From Mesorhizobium sp. WSM4306 (GTDB lineage: Bacteria; Pseudomonadota; Alphaproteobacteria; Rhizobiales; Rhizobiaceae): DNA of 64,000 nucleotides. Every line of letters starts with the position of its first letter. Within the stretch, counting starts at the first letter, position 1. The DNA is taken from contig NZ_VFTC01000002.1 in NCBI RefSeq assembly GCF_007003975.1, positions 310,001 to 374,000 on the forward strand, given 5' to 3'. The notes beneath the pieces are model-generated. The model searched no databases. It was not told where the DNA came from and saw nothing but the letters and a program-made list of their open reading frames with translations. Shown here piece after piece: positions 16,219-26,054 of this stretch. The translations under genes were made by a program, and so were the position numbers.

Positions 16219-16806
16219 CTACTTGTCTGCGGCGATGCGCACTTTGATCATGCGGTCGGGGTTGCTGACGGTTCCATTGTCGGCCTCGTCGCCCTTCTTG
16301 ATGTGATCGACCAATTCCATGCCGCTGACGACATTGCCGACGATGGTGTACTGGCCGTCGAGGTTCGGCGCCGGCGCGAACATGATGAAGAACTGCGAAT
16401 TGGCGGAGTTCGGATCCTCCGAGCGGGCCATGCCGAGGGTGCCGCGCTTGTAACGTTCGCTCTGCGAGAATTCGGCCGGCAGGTCGGGCAGGTCGGAGCC
16501 GCCGGTGCCGACGGCTTCGGGGCTGAAGCCTTTCTTCATGTTGCCGAACTTGACGTCGCCGGTCTGCGCCATGAAACCGTCGATGACGCGGTGGAAGGCG
16601 ACATTGTCATAGGCGCCTTCGCGCACCAGCTTCTTGATCTGCGCGACGTGCTTGGGCGCGAGGTCGGGCCGCAGGGCGATGGTGACGTCGCCGTCCTTCA
16701 AGCTGATGATCATGGTGTTTTCCGCATCGGCGGCGAAGGCCGAGACGGATGCTGTGACGAGACCGGCAAGCACGACGAGGAATGAGGCGAGCTTCTTCAG
16801 CTGCAT
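16219..16806 (-). CDS. ppiA: Periplasmic cyclophilin-type peptidyl-prolyl isomerase
   Basis: A 195-aa cyclophilin with a Sec signal peptide (MQLKKLASFLVVLAGLVTASVSAFA, cleavage after AFA). The mature domain has [36 protein letters not shown] and DGQYTIVGNVVSGME. It isomerises X-Pro bonds in the periplasm. ATG at 16806 was chosen because it begins the signal peptide; the longer frame adds 17 non-signal residues overlapping coaD. 16 bp after coaD. Confidence 0.93.
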   Translation of the reverse strand: MQLKKLASFLVVLAGLVTASVSAFAADAENTMIISLKDGDVTIALRPDLAPKHVAQIKKLVREGAYDNVAFHRVIDGFMAQTGDVKFGNMKKGFSPEAVGTGGSDLPDLPAEFSQSERYKRGTLGMARSEDPNSANSQFFIMFAPAPNLDGQYTIVGNVVSGMELVDHIKKGDEADNGTVSNPDRMIKVRIAADK

Positions 16807-16822
16807 AGGGATCTCCGAGGGA

Positions 16823-17323
16823 TTATTTCGCGAATTTGGCGGTGAGCGCGCCGGCAACCGCGGCCGGCACGAAGGGACGGATGTCGCCGCCCATCGAAGC
16901 TATCTGGCGCACAAGTGTGGCGGTAATGGTTCTGACTGATGGGCTGGCAGGCAGAAAAACCGTCTGCAGCTCCGGCGCCATGGTCTCGTTCATGCCAGCC
17001 ATCTGCATTTCGTAGTCGAGGTCGGTGCCATCACGCAGACCGCGGATCATGATCGACGCGCCTTGCTTCCTGGCGGCGTCGATGACCAGCCCGTCAAAGG
17101 CGACGACCTTGATGCGGGCCCCGTCGCGGCCGAATTCGGCCTTGGTCGCAGTCTCGATCAGCTTCACCCGTTCCTCGAAGGAAAACAGCGGCGTCTTGCC
17201 GGGATGGGTGCCGATCGCCGCATAGACGGTATCGGCAACGGCTAGCGATGCCTTCAGGACATCGAGATGGCCGTTGGTCAGCGGGTCGAAGGAGCCGGCA
17301 TAAAGAGCGGTGCGTTCGGTCAT
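16823..17323 (-). CDS. coaD: Phosphopantetheine adenylyltransferase
   Basis: A 166-aa PPAT, the standard length; penultimate step of coenzyme A synthesis (4'-phosphopantetheine plus ATP to dephospho-CoA). The nucleotidyltransferase signature [12 protein letters not shown] is at residues 10-21, followed by [22 protein letters not shown] and the C-terminal [14 protein letters not shown]. First gene of the minus-strand block that ends at tgt. A palindromic repeat lies 18 bp upstream of its start. Confidence 0.96.
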   Translation of the reverse strand: MTERTALYAGSFDPLTNGHLDVLKASLAVADTVYAAIGTHPGKTPLFSFEERVKLIETATKAEFGRDGARIKVVAFDGLVIDAARKQGASIMIRGLRDGTDLDYEMQMAGMNETMAPELQTVFLPASPSVRTITATLVRQIASMGGDIRPFVPAAVAGALTAKFAK

Positions 17324-17340
17324 GGCAGATGTGGGGCTTT

Positions 17341-17389
17341 GAGCATGATCTTTTCCGAAAACCGGATTCCACTTTTCGGGATCATGCTC
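17341..17389. repeat. Rhizobial palindromic intergenic repeat, copy 2
   Basis: GAGCATGATC (17341-17350) and GATCATGCTC (17380-17389) with inner CCGAAAA / TTTTCGG arms. Nearly identical to 7308-7360. Here it sits in the 5' region of coaD rather than at a gene end. Confidence 0.85.
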
Positions 17390-17568
17390 TAGCGGGCGAG
17401 CGGACGGAAGGCAAATGCGATTGGGAACATCTGCGTGAACCTTTTCGCAGACATGAACGACAGATGAACCTTGCTCACGAAGACTTCACGCACCGTTCAC
17501 TAGTTTGCACTTCAGAAGATGAAACCAAAACCCCATCTAACCGTTGTAAGGCGCAGGAGAACACGCAA

Positions 17569-17712
17569 ATGCTGATCTACATGCTCGCCACCGCAATGAC
17601 CGTCGCCATGCTGATTGCCACCGCATTCGGACTGCACCGGGAGGCAGAGCGCGTCCGTGTCAGGACAAAGCGCTTCGAAGGCTTCGGCGCTCGCTGGCCC
17701 CACCGTCACTAA
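17569..17712 (+). CDS. Small single-pass membrane protein (47 aa)
   Basis: MLIYMLATAMTVAMLIATAFGL is a membrane helix, followed by a basic tail rich in Arg (HREAERVRVRTKRFEG). ATG at 17569 has AGGAG ten bases upstream. A 9-bp perfect hairpin with a 3-base loop follows 26 bp after the stop, and a second one at 17770-17784, so a separate short transcript is plausible. No family recognised. Confidence 0.6.
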   Translation: MLIYMLATAMTVAMLIATAFGLHREAERVRVRTKRFEGFGARWPHRH

Positions 17713-17737
17713 CGATTTTGCCGGTTAGTCTCGATTG

Positions 17738-17758
17738 CGCCGGCCCATAGGGCCGGCG
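17738..17758. terminator. GC-rich hairpin between the 47-aa ORF and gyrA, probable shared terminator
   Basis: CGCCGGCCC and GGGCCGGCG flank a 3-base loop. A weaker stem GAGCC/GGCTC at 17770-17784 followed by TTTATT lies next to it on the plus strand. It separates convergent genes. Confidence 0.6.
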
Positions 17759-17785
17759 TTGCTGTGTCTGAGCCTGTTCGGCTCT

Positions 17786-20584
17786 TTATTCGGCATTCCC
17801 CGGATCGGCATCTCCGGCGTCTGGACCGACCTCGGCCGCGCCCTCGCCGTTCTCTTCGACATCTTCGTCCGATTGCGGCTCCGAGATCCGCTCGACCGAA
17901 ACCACCTTTTCGCCTTCGGCGGTATTGAAGATGGTCACGCCCTTGGTGGCGCGGCTGGCGAAACGGATGCCGTTGACCGGCACCCGGATGACCGTGCCGC
18001 CGTCCGAAACCAGCATGATCTGGTCGTCATTGCCGACCGGGAAGGTCGCCACCAGTTGGCCGATCTCTGCCGTTTTCGACACGTCGGTGGCGCGAATGCC
18101 CTTGCCGCCGCGTCCGGTCAGCCGGAAATCATAGGACGACGAACGCTTGCCGTAGCCATACTCGGTCACCGTCAGCACATACTGCTCATGCGCCTTGAGG
18201 AACTCGTAGCGGTCGTCGGAAAGCTCTGCCTCCTCGCCGATCTCCTCATTGGTCAGCGCGATCTCTTCTTCTTCGCCGGCCATCTCGAGCCGCCGCTCCG
18301 CCGCCGCCCGCTTGAGGTAAGCGGCGCGCTCCGCCGGTGAAGCATCGACATGCTCGATCACCGACATCGAGATGATGCGGTCGGTCTCGGCCATGCTTAT
18401 GCCGCGCACACCGACCGAATTGCGGCTCTGGAAGACGCGTACATCGCCGACCGAGAAGCGGATGCACTGGCCGGAATTGGCCGTCAAAAGCACGTCGTCA
18501 TTGTCGGTGCAGGTCTCGACGCCGAGGATCTCGTCGCCTTCCTCCTCCAGCTTCATGGCGATCTTGCCGTTGCGGTTGACCTGGACGAAGTCGGACAGCT
18601 TGTTGCGGCGCACCGTACCGCGCGTGGTGGCGAACATCACGTCGAGCTCGCCCCAGCTGTTCTCGTCCTCGGGCAGCGGCATGATGGTGGTGATGCGCTC
18701 GCCCTGCTCAAGCGGCAGCATGTTGATCAGCGCCTTGCCGCGCGATTGCGGATTGCCGATCGGCAGCCGCCAGACCTTTTCCTTGTAGACGATGCCGCGC
18801 GAGGAGAAGAACAGCACCGGCGTGTGGGTGTTGGCGACGAACAGCCGGGTGACGAAATCCTCTTCCTTCGTCGACATGCCGGAGCGGCCCTTGCCGCCGC
18901 GGCGCTGCGCCCGGTAGAGCGACAGCGGCACGCGCTTGATGTAGCCGGAATGACTGACGGTGACGACCATGTCCTCGCGCTGGATCAGGTCCTCGTCTTC
19001 CATGTCGGCGCCGCCGTCGGTGAGTTCGGTGCGGCGCGGCGTACCGAACTCGTCGCGCACGGCGGCGAGTTCGTCCTTGACGATCTGCTGGATGCGCGCG
19101 CGGGACGACAAAATGTCGAGATAATCAACGATTTCGGCGCCGATCGTGTTCAACTCGTCGGCGATCTCGTCGCGACCGAGCGCGGTCAGGCGCTGCAGGC
19201 GCAGTTCGAGAATGGCGCGCGCCTGTTCCTCGGACAGATTGTAGGTGCCGTCCTCGTTGATGCGATGGCGCGGATCGTCGATCAGAAGGATCAGCGATTC
19301 CACGTCGCCGGAGGGCCAGCGCCGCTCCATCAACTGCTCGCGCGCCGTCTGCGGATCGGGCGCGGTGCGGATCAGCTTGATCACTTCGTCGATGTTGGCG
19401 ACAGCAATGGCGAGACCGACCAGGACGTGGGCGCGGTCGCGCGCCTTGCGCAGCAGGAACTTCGTGCGCCGGCTGATCACCTCTTCGCGGAAGCCGACAA
19501 ACGCCTTCAGCATGTCGGTCAGCGTCATTACTTCCGGCTTGCCGCCGTTCAGCGCCACCATATTGGCACCGAAGGAGGTTTGCAGCGGTGTGAAGCGGTA
19601 GAGCTGGTTCAAGATGACGTCTGCGACAGCATCGCGCTTCAGTTCGATGACGACGCGGTAGCCCTGGCGATCGCTTTCGTCGCGGATGTCTGAAATGCCT
19701 TCGATGCGCTTGTCGCGCACCAGTTCGGCCATTTTTTCGATCATCGAGGCCTTGTTCACCTGGTAGGGAACCTCGGTGATGATGATCGATTCACGGTCGT
19801 TGCCGCGCTGTTCGACATTGACCTTGCCGCGCATGACGATGGAGCCGCGGCCGGTCGCATAGGCGCTGTAGATGCCGGAACGGCCAAGCACGATGCCGCC
19901 GGTCGGGAAATCGGGACCCGGAATGATCTCCATCAGCGCCGGCAGGTCGATCGCCGGATTGTCGATGATGGCGATGGCGCCGTTGCAGACTTCGGCCAGG
20001 TTGTGCGGTGGAATGTTGGTGGCCATGCCGACGGCAATGCCGCCGGAACCGTTGACCAGAAGGTTGGGGAAGCGAGCCGGCAGCACCTTGGGTTCGGTGT
20101 CGGACGCGTCGTAGGTTTCCTGGAAATCGACGGTTTCCTTGTCGATATCCTCGAGCAACTCATGCGCGACCTTGGTCAGCCTGGACTCGGTGTAGCGCAT
20201 CGCCGCCGGCGGATCGCCGTCGATGGAGCCGAAATTGCCCTGTCCGTCGATCAGCGGCACGCGCAGCGACCAGTCCTGCGCCATGCGCACCAAGGCGTCA
20301 TAGATCGAGGCGTCGCCATGCGGATGGTATTTACCCATCACGTCGGCGACCGGACGGGCCGACTTCACATATTTGCGGTTCCAGTGGTAGCCGCTCTCAT
20401 GCGCGGCATAGAGAATGCGGCGATGCACCGGCTTCAGGCCGTCGCGCACATCGGGCAGCGCACGGCTGACGATCACGCTCATGGCGTAAGAGAGATAGGA
20501 GCTCTGCATCTCCTCGATGATGGAGATCGGCTCGATGCCGGTGGGGCCGCCGTCGGCGCCGCGCGGTGTTTTTTGGTCGGTCAA
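17786..20584 (-). CDS. gyrA: DNA gyrase subunit A
   Basis: A 932-aa GyrA. The catalytic tyrosine is Tyr-131 in AMRYTESRL. The N-terminal breakage-reunion domain starts [29 protein letters not shown]. The C-terminal beta-pinwheel includes the GyrA box-like QRRGGKG. It is longer than the E. coli protein because of an acidic insert in the C-terminal domain ([21 protein letters not shown]) and an acidic tail. In the quinolone-determining region [10 protein letters not shown] the residue equivalent to E. coli Ser83 is Ala-92, and the Asp87 equivalent is Asp-96. It introduces negative supercoils together with GyrB. Confidence 0.98.
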   Translation of the reverse strand: MTDQKTPRGADGGPTGIEPISIIEEMQSSYLSYAMSVIVSRALPDVRDGLKPVHRRILYAAHESGYHWNRKYVKSARPVADVMGKYHPHGDASIYDALVRMAQDWSLRVPLIDGQGNFGSIDGDPPAAMRYTESRLTKVAHELLEDIDKETVDFQETYDASDTEPKVLPARFPNLLVNGSGGIAVGMATNIPPHNLAEVCNGAIAIIDNPAIDLPALMEIIPGPDFPTGGIVLGRSGIYSAYATGRGSIVMRGKVNVEQRGNDRESIIITEVPYQVNKASMIEKMAELVRDKRIEGISDIRDESDRQGYRVVIELKRDAVADVILNQLYRFTPLQTSFGANMVALNGGKPEVMTLTDMLKAFVGFREEVISRRTKFLLRKARDRAHVLVGLAIAVANIDEVIKLIRTAPDPQTAREQLMERRWPSGDVESLILLIDDPRHRINEDGTYNLSEEQARAILELRLQRLTALGRDEIADELNTIGAEIVDYLDILSSRARIQQIVKDELAAVRDEFGTPRRTELTDGGADMEDEDLIQREDMVVTVSHSGYIKRVPLSLYRAQRRGGKGRSGMSTKEEDFVTRLFVANTHTPVLFFSSRGIVYKEKVWRLPIGNPQSRGKALINMLPLEQGERITTIMPLPEDENSWGELDVMFATTRGTVRRNKLSDFVQVNRNGKIAMKLEEEGDEILGVETCTDNDDVLLTANSGQCIRFSVGDVRVFQSRNSVGVRGISMAETDRIISMSVIEHVDASPAERAAYLKRAAAERRLEMAGEEEEIALTNEEIGEEAELSDDRYEFLKAHEQYVLTVTEYGYGKRSSSYDFRLTGRGGKGIRATDVSKTAEIGQLVATFPVGNDDQIMLVSDGGTVIRVPVNGIRFASRATKGVTIFNTAEGEKVVSVERISEPQSDEDVEENGEGAAEVGPDAGDADPGNAE

Positions 20585-20794
20585 ATCGGATCACAATCTA
20601 ATCGGGAATCACTGACCGCTTATATAGGAAGCCAGCCTGAAACTCCAATATTCGCGGCACTTTTCCAACGACAATTTCAGTGGTAATTTCAAATGGATAC
20701 CGCTGATTGCGACGATTTGGCCATAGCGCATTTCGCCGCCATCAGGGCAAAAGCCTGCGATGGGTCGTTTTCCTAGCCAAGAGCCATAAGCACG

Positions 20795-22483
20795 ATGAAC
20801 TGGTGGCTGCCTTTGCGAGCGCTGAGCGGTTGGCGGCCCGGGGATCTCAGTGGCGATCTGGTCGCCGGCCTCACGTTGGCGGCAATAGCCATCCCCGAAC
20901 AGATGGCGACGGCGCGGCTTGGTGGCTTTGCGCCCGGGATCGGCTTCTTCGCCTTTGTCGCGGGATCGCTGGCCTTCGCCCTGTTCGGCGCCAATCGTCA
21001 TCTGTCGTCAGGCGCGGATTCGACCATCACGCCGCTGTTTGCCGGCGGCCTCGCGCTCATCGCCGTTGCCGGCTCGGCGCATTACCTGGCGCTTGCGGCG
21101 ATGCTGGCGCTGATGGTCGGGCTGCTGGTGGGTTTGAGCGGCATCTTCCGGCTCGGCTGGATCGCCGACCTTCTGTCGGTGCCGGTCACCACCGGCTTTC
21201 TGGCCGGCATCGCGGTGCATATCATCGTTTCGCAACTGCCCGGATTGCTCGGCCTGCCGCCCGAAAGCGGAGAAACCCTACGCCGCGTCGGTGAGACCGC
21301 CGCCAACCTGCTTCTGACCAACCCGTGGAGCCTGACGCTCGGCCTTGGCGTGTTTGCCATTGTGTTCGCCGCCGAACGCATCAGCGCCCGCATCCCCGGC
21401 GCCTTGATCGGCATGGTGCTGGCGACGCTGGCGGTTGTGGCCTTCGGCTTGAAGGCGCGCGGCGTCGAGGTGCTCGGCGCCTTGCCCAACGGCCTGCCGC
21501 AGGCCGGCCTGCCGAGGGTCAGCCTCAACGATGCTCAGGCGCTGCTGCCGCTGGCCCTGCTGATCGCCATCGTCGTCATGGTGCAGACGGCGGCCACCAG
21601 CCGCTCCTTTGTCGGCGAGGCGCCCGACATCGACCGCGATTTCGTCGGCGTCGGCGCCGGCAGCATCCTGTCCGGCCTGTTCGGCGCCTTTGCCGTCAGT
21701 GCCAGCCCGCCGCGCACGGCCATCGCCGCCCAGTCGGGCGGGCGTTCGCAGTTTTCAGGCCTGATTGCCGCGGCAATCGTGCTGGCGCTGGGCGCTTTTG
21801 GCGGCGGCCTGCTTGCCGATGTTCCGCAGGCCGCTTTGGCTGGGGTGCTGATGTTCGTTGCCCAGCACATTTTGCGCTGGAACGTTTTCGCCAGTGTCTA
21901 CCGGCAGGCGCCAGTCGAATTCCTGCTGATCCTGGTCACCATGACGGCGATCGTCGTGCTGCCGATCGAAACCGGCGTCGCAGTCGGCATCGGCCTGTCG
22001 CTGCTGCACGGACTGTGGAGCGCGACACGCACGCAGGCGATCGAGCTGGAACAGGTGCCCGGCACCTCAGTGTGGTGGCCGCCGAGCAAACCGTCGGCGG
22101 GCGAGCAGCTTCCCGGCGTGCTGGTTGTGGCTTTCCAGGCGCCACTGTCCTTCGTCAATGCCGACAGCTTCAAGCGCGGCGTCTGCGAGCTGATCGATGC
22201 GAGGGCCGAAAACATTAAACTGGTCGTGCTGGAGGCCAGCAACATTGCCGAGATCGACTATACCGCCGCGCAGGCGCTGATCGAAACCGTCGACCACTGC
22301 CGCAAGGCCGGTGCTGTCTTTGCCATCGCACGGCTGGAATCGCTGCGTGCCCAGGCGGCACTGGCGCGTTTCGGTATTGCCGACCTCGTCGGCCCGCACA
22401 GAATCTTCCACAGCGTCGACGCCGCCATCAAGGCGCTATCGCCGGACATGAAGCTTGTAGGACAACAGGACCAGGCGCCATGA
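20795..22483 (+). CDS. SulP-family inorganic anion transporter with STAS domain
   Basis: A 562-aa protein. The N-terminal 400 residues form about 10-12 membrane helices with the SulP motif LVAGLTLAAIAIPEQMATARL near residue 25. The last 120 residues form a STAS domain (ISCA-like FVNADSFKRGV, and LVVLEASNIAEIDYTAAQALIE with a conserved Asp). Family members carry sulfate, bicarbonate, dicarboxylates or other anions; the substrate cannot be read. Monocistronic; 210 bp upstream shared with divergent gyrA. Confidence 0.9.
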   Translation: MNWWLPLRALSGWRPGDLSGDLVAGLTLAAIAIPEQMATARLGGFAPGIGFFAFVAGSLAFALFGANRHLSSGADSTITPLFAGGLALIAVAGSAHYLALAAMLALMVGLLVGLSGIFRLGWIADLLSVPVTTGFLAGIAVHIIVSQLPGLLGLPPESGETLRRVGETAANLLLTNPWSLTLGLGVFAIVFAAERISARIPGALIGMVLATLAVVAFGLKARGVEVLGALPNGLPQAGLPRVSLNDAQALLPLALLIAIVVMVQTAATSRSFVGEAPDIDRDFVGVGAGSILSGLFGAFAVSASPPRTAIAAQSGGRSQFSGLIAAAIVLALGAFGGGLLADVPQAALAGVLMFVAQHILRWNVFASVYRQAPVEFLLILVTMTAIVVLPIETGVAVGIGLSLLHGLWSATRTQAIELEQVPGTSVWWPPSKPSAGEQLPGVLVVAFQAPLSFVNADSFKRGVCELIDARAENIKLVVLEASNIAEIDYTAAQALIETVDHCRKAGAVFAIARLESLRAQAALARFGIADLVGPHRIFHSVDAAIKALSPDMKLVGQQDQAP

Positions 22484-22538
22484 CCACCGAGCGGGAACCA
22501 TTGCTGAAGGGCTGGTGCGGGCCGACCTCGGACTGAGG

Positions 22539-23399
22539 TCAGAAGGCTGCGAACGCTGACGGTGACGGCGAGGCGCTGCCTGACCGGCGCGCGCGATAGT
22601 CTCCCGGCGTCTCGCCCATGACGCGCCGGAAACGGCGATTGAAGGTCGACAGGTCGTTAAAGCCGGCCTCGAAGGCAATTACCGAGATGGGCTCATCCGA
22701 CATGCGCAGCCGCACCGCCGCACGATGCAGCCGGGTTCTGAGCAGGAACTGATAGGGCGTCATGCCGGCGACCTGCCGGAAGGTGCGCAGGAAGTGATAG
22801 GGGCTGGTCGCCGTCGAGCCGGCAAGCTCGGAAAGCGAGACCGGCCGGTCGGCATTGAGTTCGATCTGCCGCACTGCCTCGGCAACTCGTTTCTGGTCGC
22901 GCCGGCTCGGTGGGCGAGCGGCAGGCGCGGTCTCGCTGGCGACAGCAAGTGCTGCGCCGGCTATGCGCAGGCCGAGCTCCTCGAAGGCATCGGTGTCGGC
23001 CGTCTCGCGTGCCGCTTCGGCCTCGGCCAGAAGCGAGGCAAGGGCGGGCAAGGGCGGCAGATGCGGCACTCCAAACGCCAGTTTGCTTGCGCCCGGCACG
23101 TCGTTGGCAATCCGGTCGAGATAGGCGGGAGCGAAATGGAAGGACAGGCAGCGGTCGCCGGCGCCATGCTCATGCCCGCATTCATAGCAGGCACCGACAT
23201 TGCCGAGCAGGACGGCACCTGGCGCCAGCATGGCGGTGCCCTGGCTGGTGCGGTAGCGGAAGCTGCCGCTGGTGACTGCGGCAATGCAGACACTGCGGTG
23301 CTCTTCCTCGAACGGGCGATCGCCGGCGCCGGCCGTGCACAGCACGTCGGACACATACCAGTCCGGCCCCGAAGCCAGTTTCTGATCGCTCGTCGTCAT
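22539..23399 (-). CDS. AraC-family transcriptional regulator
   Basis: A 286-aa protein with an N-terminal cupin-like sensor (MLAPGAVLLGNVGACYECGHEH) and a C-terminal AraC double helix-turn-helix (PVSLSELAGSTATSPYHFLRTFRQVAGMTP... and PISVIAFEAGFNDLSTFNRRFRRVMGETP). The N-terminal part has several Cys and His residues (CYECGHEHGAGDRC) that could bind metal or sense redox. ATG at 23399 was chosen; further upstream codons lie in the intergenic region. Divergent from two small genes at 86 bp, which it may regulate. Confidence 0.92.
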   Translation of the reverse strand: MTTSDQKLASGPDWYVSDVLCTAGAGDRPFEEEHRSVCIAAVTSGSFRYRTSQGTAMLAPGAVLLGNVGACYECGHEHGAGDRCLSFHFAPAYLDRIANDVPGASKLAFGVPHLPPLPALASLLAEAEAARETADTDAFEELGLRIAGAALAVASETAPAARPPSRRDQKRVAEAVRQIELNADRPVSLSELAGSTATSPYHFLRTFRQVAGMTPYQFLLRTRLHRAAVRLRMSDEPISVIAFEAGFNDLSTFNRRFRRVMGETPGDYRARRSGSASPSPSAFAAF

Positions 23400-23485
23400 G
23401 GCTTGAAAGATAGCAATTTTTCCCAAGCGCAACACCCCGCCCCGGCCTATCGCTTGCAGCCTCCTGACACCACGAAGGCAGCAGC

Positions 23486-24016
23486 ATGACCGGTCCATTC
23501 ACAGAAGCCCTCCACAGCAACGGCCCCAACCCTGACCTGGCTGAAAAGCTGGATCTCTATGGCCGCTTTGTCGGCGCCTGGACATTCGATGCCACGCGCC
23601 ACCTCGACGACGGCACCAAGCTCACCGGGCGCGGCGAGGTGCATTTCGGCTGGGTCCTGGAAGGCAAGGCGATCCAGGATGTATGGATCCTGCCCGCGCG
23701 CGATGCCGGCCCCTCGCCCTCGCTCGGCAAATGGACCTTTTATGGCACAACGCTGCGGGCCTATGATCCCGGCACGGATGCCTGGCACATCTTCTGGAGC
23801 GATCCGCGTAACCAATATTACAGCCGTCAGCTTGGTCGCGCCGAAGGCGACACGATTGTGCAGGTCGGCGCCGACGGCACTGGTTCCTCGGTCCGCTGGA
23901 GTTTTTCACGCATCACCAAGCACAGCTTCCGCTGGCTGGGCGAGCGTTCGCACGACGACGGGGCGACATGGCGGCTCGAAGTCGAGTTCCTGGCGCGCCG
24001 CGTCGCCCAGGGATGA
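23486..24016 (+). CDS. Hypothetical DUF1579-like protein
   Basis: A 176-aa soluble protein. The pattern LYGRFVGAWTFDATRHLDDG... GKWTFYGTTLRAYDPGTDAWHIFWSDPRNQYY and the Trp-rich strands resemble calycin-like DUF1579-type proteins often linked to small-molecule binding. Exact family not certain. Divergent from an AraC regulator and 32 bp upstream of a VOC-fold gene, so probably a regulated two-gene unit. Confidence 0.72.
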   Translation: MTGPFTEALHSNGPNPDLAEKLDLYGRFVGAWTFDATRHLDDGTKLTGRGEVHFGWVLEGKAIQDVWILPARDAGPSPSLGKWTFYGTTLRAYDPGTDAWHIFWSDPRNQYYSRQLGRAEGDTIVQVGADGTGSSVRWSFSRITKHSFRWLGERSHDDGATWRLEVEFLARRVAQG

Positions 24017-24048
24017 CAGCGCAACATATTGTAAGGAAGGTGAAAAAC

Positions 24049-24426
24049 ATGCTTGACCATGTCTCGATCGGCGTCCGCGACACCGCCGTGTCAAAGCCTT
24101 TCTACGATGCCGCGCTGAAGCCGCTCGGCTATTCCTGCCTCAGCCAGTCGCCGGGCTCGCTGGGCTATGGCGCGCAGGCGGCAGCATTTTGGGTGAACGA
24201 CGCGGCGCGGCCGGTGCCGCCGGACGAAAAATCCGGCTTACATTTCTGCTTTGCCGCACCGACGAGACAGAGCGTCGACGCCTTTCATGCCGGCGCCCTG
24301 CGCGCCGGGGGCAGCAGCAATGGCGCGCCGGGGGTGCGCGCCGACTATGGCGACAACTATTACGCCGCCTTCGTCATCGATCCCGACGGCTATCGTCTGG
24401 AGGCCTATTGCAGCGCCGCCGGCTAA
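24049..24426 (+). CDS. VOC-superfamily (glyoxalase/bleomycin-resistance fold) protein
   Basis: A 125-aa single-domain VOC protein starting MLDHVSIGVRDTAVSKPFYDAAL, with HFCFAAP in the middle and YAAFVIDPDGYRLEAYC at the end. His in LDHVSIG, His in LHFCF and Glu in LEAYC match the metal-ligand positions. Reaction unknown. ATG at 24049 is preceded by AAGGAAGG; a longer frame overlapping the previous gene was rejected. Confidence 0.9.
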   Translation: MLDHVSIGVRDTAVSKPFYDAALKPLGYSCLSQSPGSLGYGAQAAAFWVNDAARPVPPDEKSGLHFCFAAPTRQSVDAFHAGALRAGGSSNGAPGVRADYGDNYYAAFVIDPDGYRLEAYCSAAG

Positions 24427-24521
24427 CCTGCCGGCTTCCAGAAGCCTGACGGTTCCCACCGGCCGGGCTTTGCTCTACCAATAGGGGTGGTGCGGGCTCG
24501 GCCCGGCGGGAGGGGTCAGCG

Positions 24522-25151
24522 ATGCCGAGTTTCGACAGCCTGTTCAACGCCTTCGTCACCATTCTGGTGACCATCGACCCGCCCGGTCTCGCGCCGCTCT
24601 TCCTGGCGGTGACACGCGGCATGAACCGCGAGGAGCGTCAGCAGGTTTCGGTCCGCGCCTCGATCATCGGCTTCCTGGTGATGGCGCTGTTTGCGGTGGC
24701 CGGCGCTTCGATCCTGTCGGTGTTCGGCATCACGCTGCCGGCCTTCCGCGTCGCCGGCGGGTTCCTGCTGTTCTTCATCGCTTTCGAAATGGTGTTCGAG
24801 CGCCGCCAGGACCGCAAGGAGAAGATCGGCGACGTCGCCATCACCAAGGACATGATCCATAATATCGCCGCCTTCCCGCTGGCGATCCCGCTGATCGCCG
24901 GCCCCGGCGCGATTTCGGCGACCGTGCTTCTGTCCGGCTCGTTCCAGGGTTTTGCCGCTCAGGCGGCGCTGGTCGGCATCATCTTCGTCTGCCTGGCCAT
25001 CACCTATCTGGTGTTCGTGCTGTCGGAACGCATCGACCGCATCCTCGGCCAGACCGGCCGCTCGATCCTGACCCGCCTGCTCGGCGTCATCCTGGCAGCA
25101 CTCGCGGTGCAGTTCGTCGCCGATGGCATCAAGGCGCTGATGGCGGGGTGA
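24522..25151 (+). CDS. MarC/NAAT-family integral membrane protein
   Basis: A 209-aa protein with six membrane helices and the family start LFNAFVTILVTIDPPGLAPLFLAVT. Motifs RVAGGFLLFFIAFEMVF and AIPLIAGPGAISATVLLSG are typical of MarC (UPF0056). MarC was once tied to multiple antibiotic resistance, but that link has not held; the function is unknown. GGAGGGG lies before the ATG. Convergent with the OsmC gene. Confidence 0.92.
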   Translation: MPSFDSLFNAFVTILVTIDPPGLAPLFLAVTRGMNREERQQVSVRASIIGFLVMALFAVAGASILSVFGITLPAFRVAGGFLLFFIAFEMVFERRQDRKEKIGDVAITKDMIHNIAAFPLAIPLIAGPGAISATVLLSGSFQGFAAQAALVGIIFVCLAITYLVFVLSERIDRILGQTGRSILTRLLGVILAALAVQFVADGIKALMAG

Positions 25152-25168
25152 ACGGCGGTGCCTACTGC

Positions 25169-25594
25169 CTACTTTGCTGCCGTGTCGACGACCTCGAAAT
25201 CATGCGTAATGACAGCCGTCTTGGCCAGCATGGCACTGGCCGAGCAGTATTTTTCGATCGAGAGGTTGATCGCGCGCTGGACCTTGTCGTGCGATAGCGC
25301 GCGGCCCGTGACGGTGAAATGCATGTGGATGCGGGTGAAGACTTTTGGATCGGTTTCGGCCCGGTCGGCGTCGAGCTCGACGGTGCAATCCTCGATCGCC
25401 TCGCGGCCTTTTTCCAGGATGTGAACGACATCATAGGCCGAGCAGCCGCCGGTGCCGATCAGCACCAGCTCCATCGGGCTCGGGCCCGGCGTCTTGCCTT
25501 CCGGACCGGAGGCGGTTCCCAGCACCAGCTTGTGGCCGCTGCCGGACTCGCCGACGAAAGTCCGCTCTTCGACCCACTTGATCCGTGCTTTCAC
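25169..25594 (-). CDS. OsmC-family protein (YhfA-like)
   Basis: A 141-aa protein. The two conserved redox cysteines are Cys-51 (GTGGCSAYD) and Cys-117 (IEKYCSASAM). Compared with Ohr/OsmC peroxidases, the motif PMELVLIGTGGCSAYDVV fits the YhfA-like subgroup. It may reduce organic peroxides or another electrophile, in the cytoplasm. First of three close minus-strand genes reading back to ssb (24 and 37 bp gaps), so part of its expression may come from the ssb promoter. Confidence 0.92.
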   Translation of the reverse strand: MKARIKWVEERTFVGESGSGHKLVLGTASGPEGKTPGPSPMELVLIGTGGCSAYDVVHILEKGREAIEDCTVELDADRAETDPKVFTRIHMHFTVTGRALSHDKVQRAINLSIEKYCSASAMLAKTAVITHDFEVVDTAAK

Positions 25595-25618
25595 GGCAAT
25601 CTTCCTTCTAGAAATGCG

Positions 25619-26017
25619 TCACTGGCCGAACACCACCGCATGCATGATGCGCCCCGGCAGCAGCGTGAACACGCCGGCGCCGATCAACGCGAAAACATAG
25701 AGTGAAATCATGACCCTGCGATGTTTGGCGACGCGATGTCTATGCGCATGCCAGACCGCCAGCGGCACAGTGATCAACACCAGGATCGACAAGATATGGA
25801 TCGGGCTGAACGGGCCGATGAGGCGGATCTGCTGGATCCAGAAACTGGAGATGGCGATGACCAGCATCAGCGCCGCCCAAGCATAGCCCATCACGCGGTG
25901 GCGCGCTGTACCTTTCGGCAGCGCCAGCTGGGCGCCGCCTATGGTCAGCGCGGCAAGGGCCGCGAAGGCGTGCCATGGAATGGGAGGGGGCGCCGATAGA
26001 AGCGGTCCGAGCGACAT
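25619..26017 (-). CDS. DUF2306-like integral membrane protein
   Basis: A 132-aa protein with four membrane helices: WHAFAALAALTIGGAQLAL, GYAWAALMLVIAISSFWI, ILSILVLITVPLAVW and YVFALIGAGVFTLLP. The sequence TARHRVMGY and histidines such as HAHRHRVAKHRRVM between helices match DUF2306 membrane proteins. Function unknown. Sits between ssb and the OsmC gene with short gaps. Confidence 0.8.
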   Translation of the reverse strand: MSLGPLLSAPPPIPWHAFAALAALTIGGAQLALPKGTARHRVMGYAWAALMLVIAISSFWIQQIRLIGPFSPIHILSILVLITVPLAVWHAHRHRVAKHRRVMISLYVFALIGAGVFTLLPGRIMHAVVFGQ

Positions 26018-26054
26018 CGCGCCCTCTCCTCAGATATCCTTGGCTGTCTTTGGC

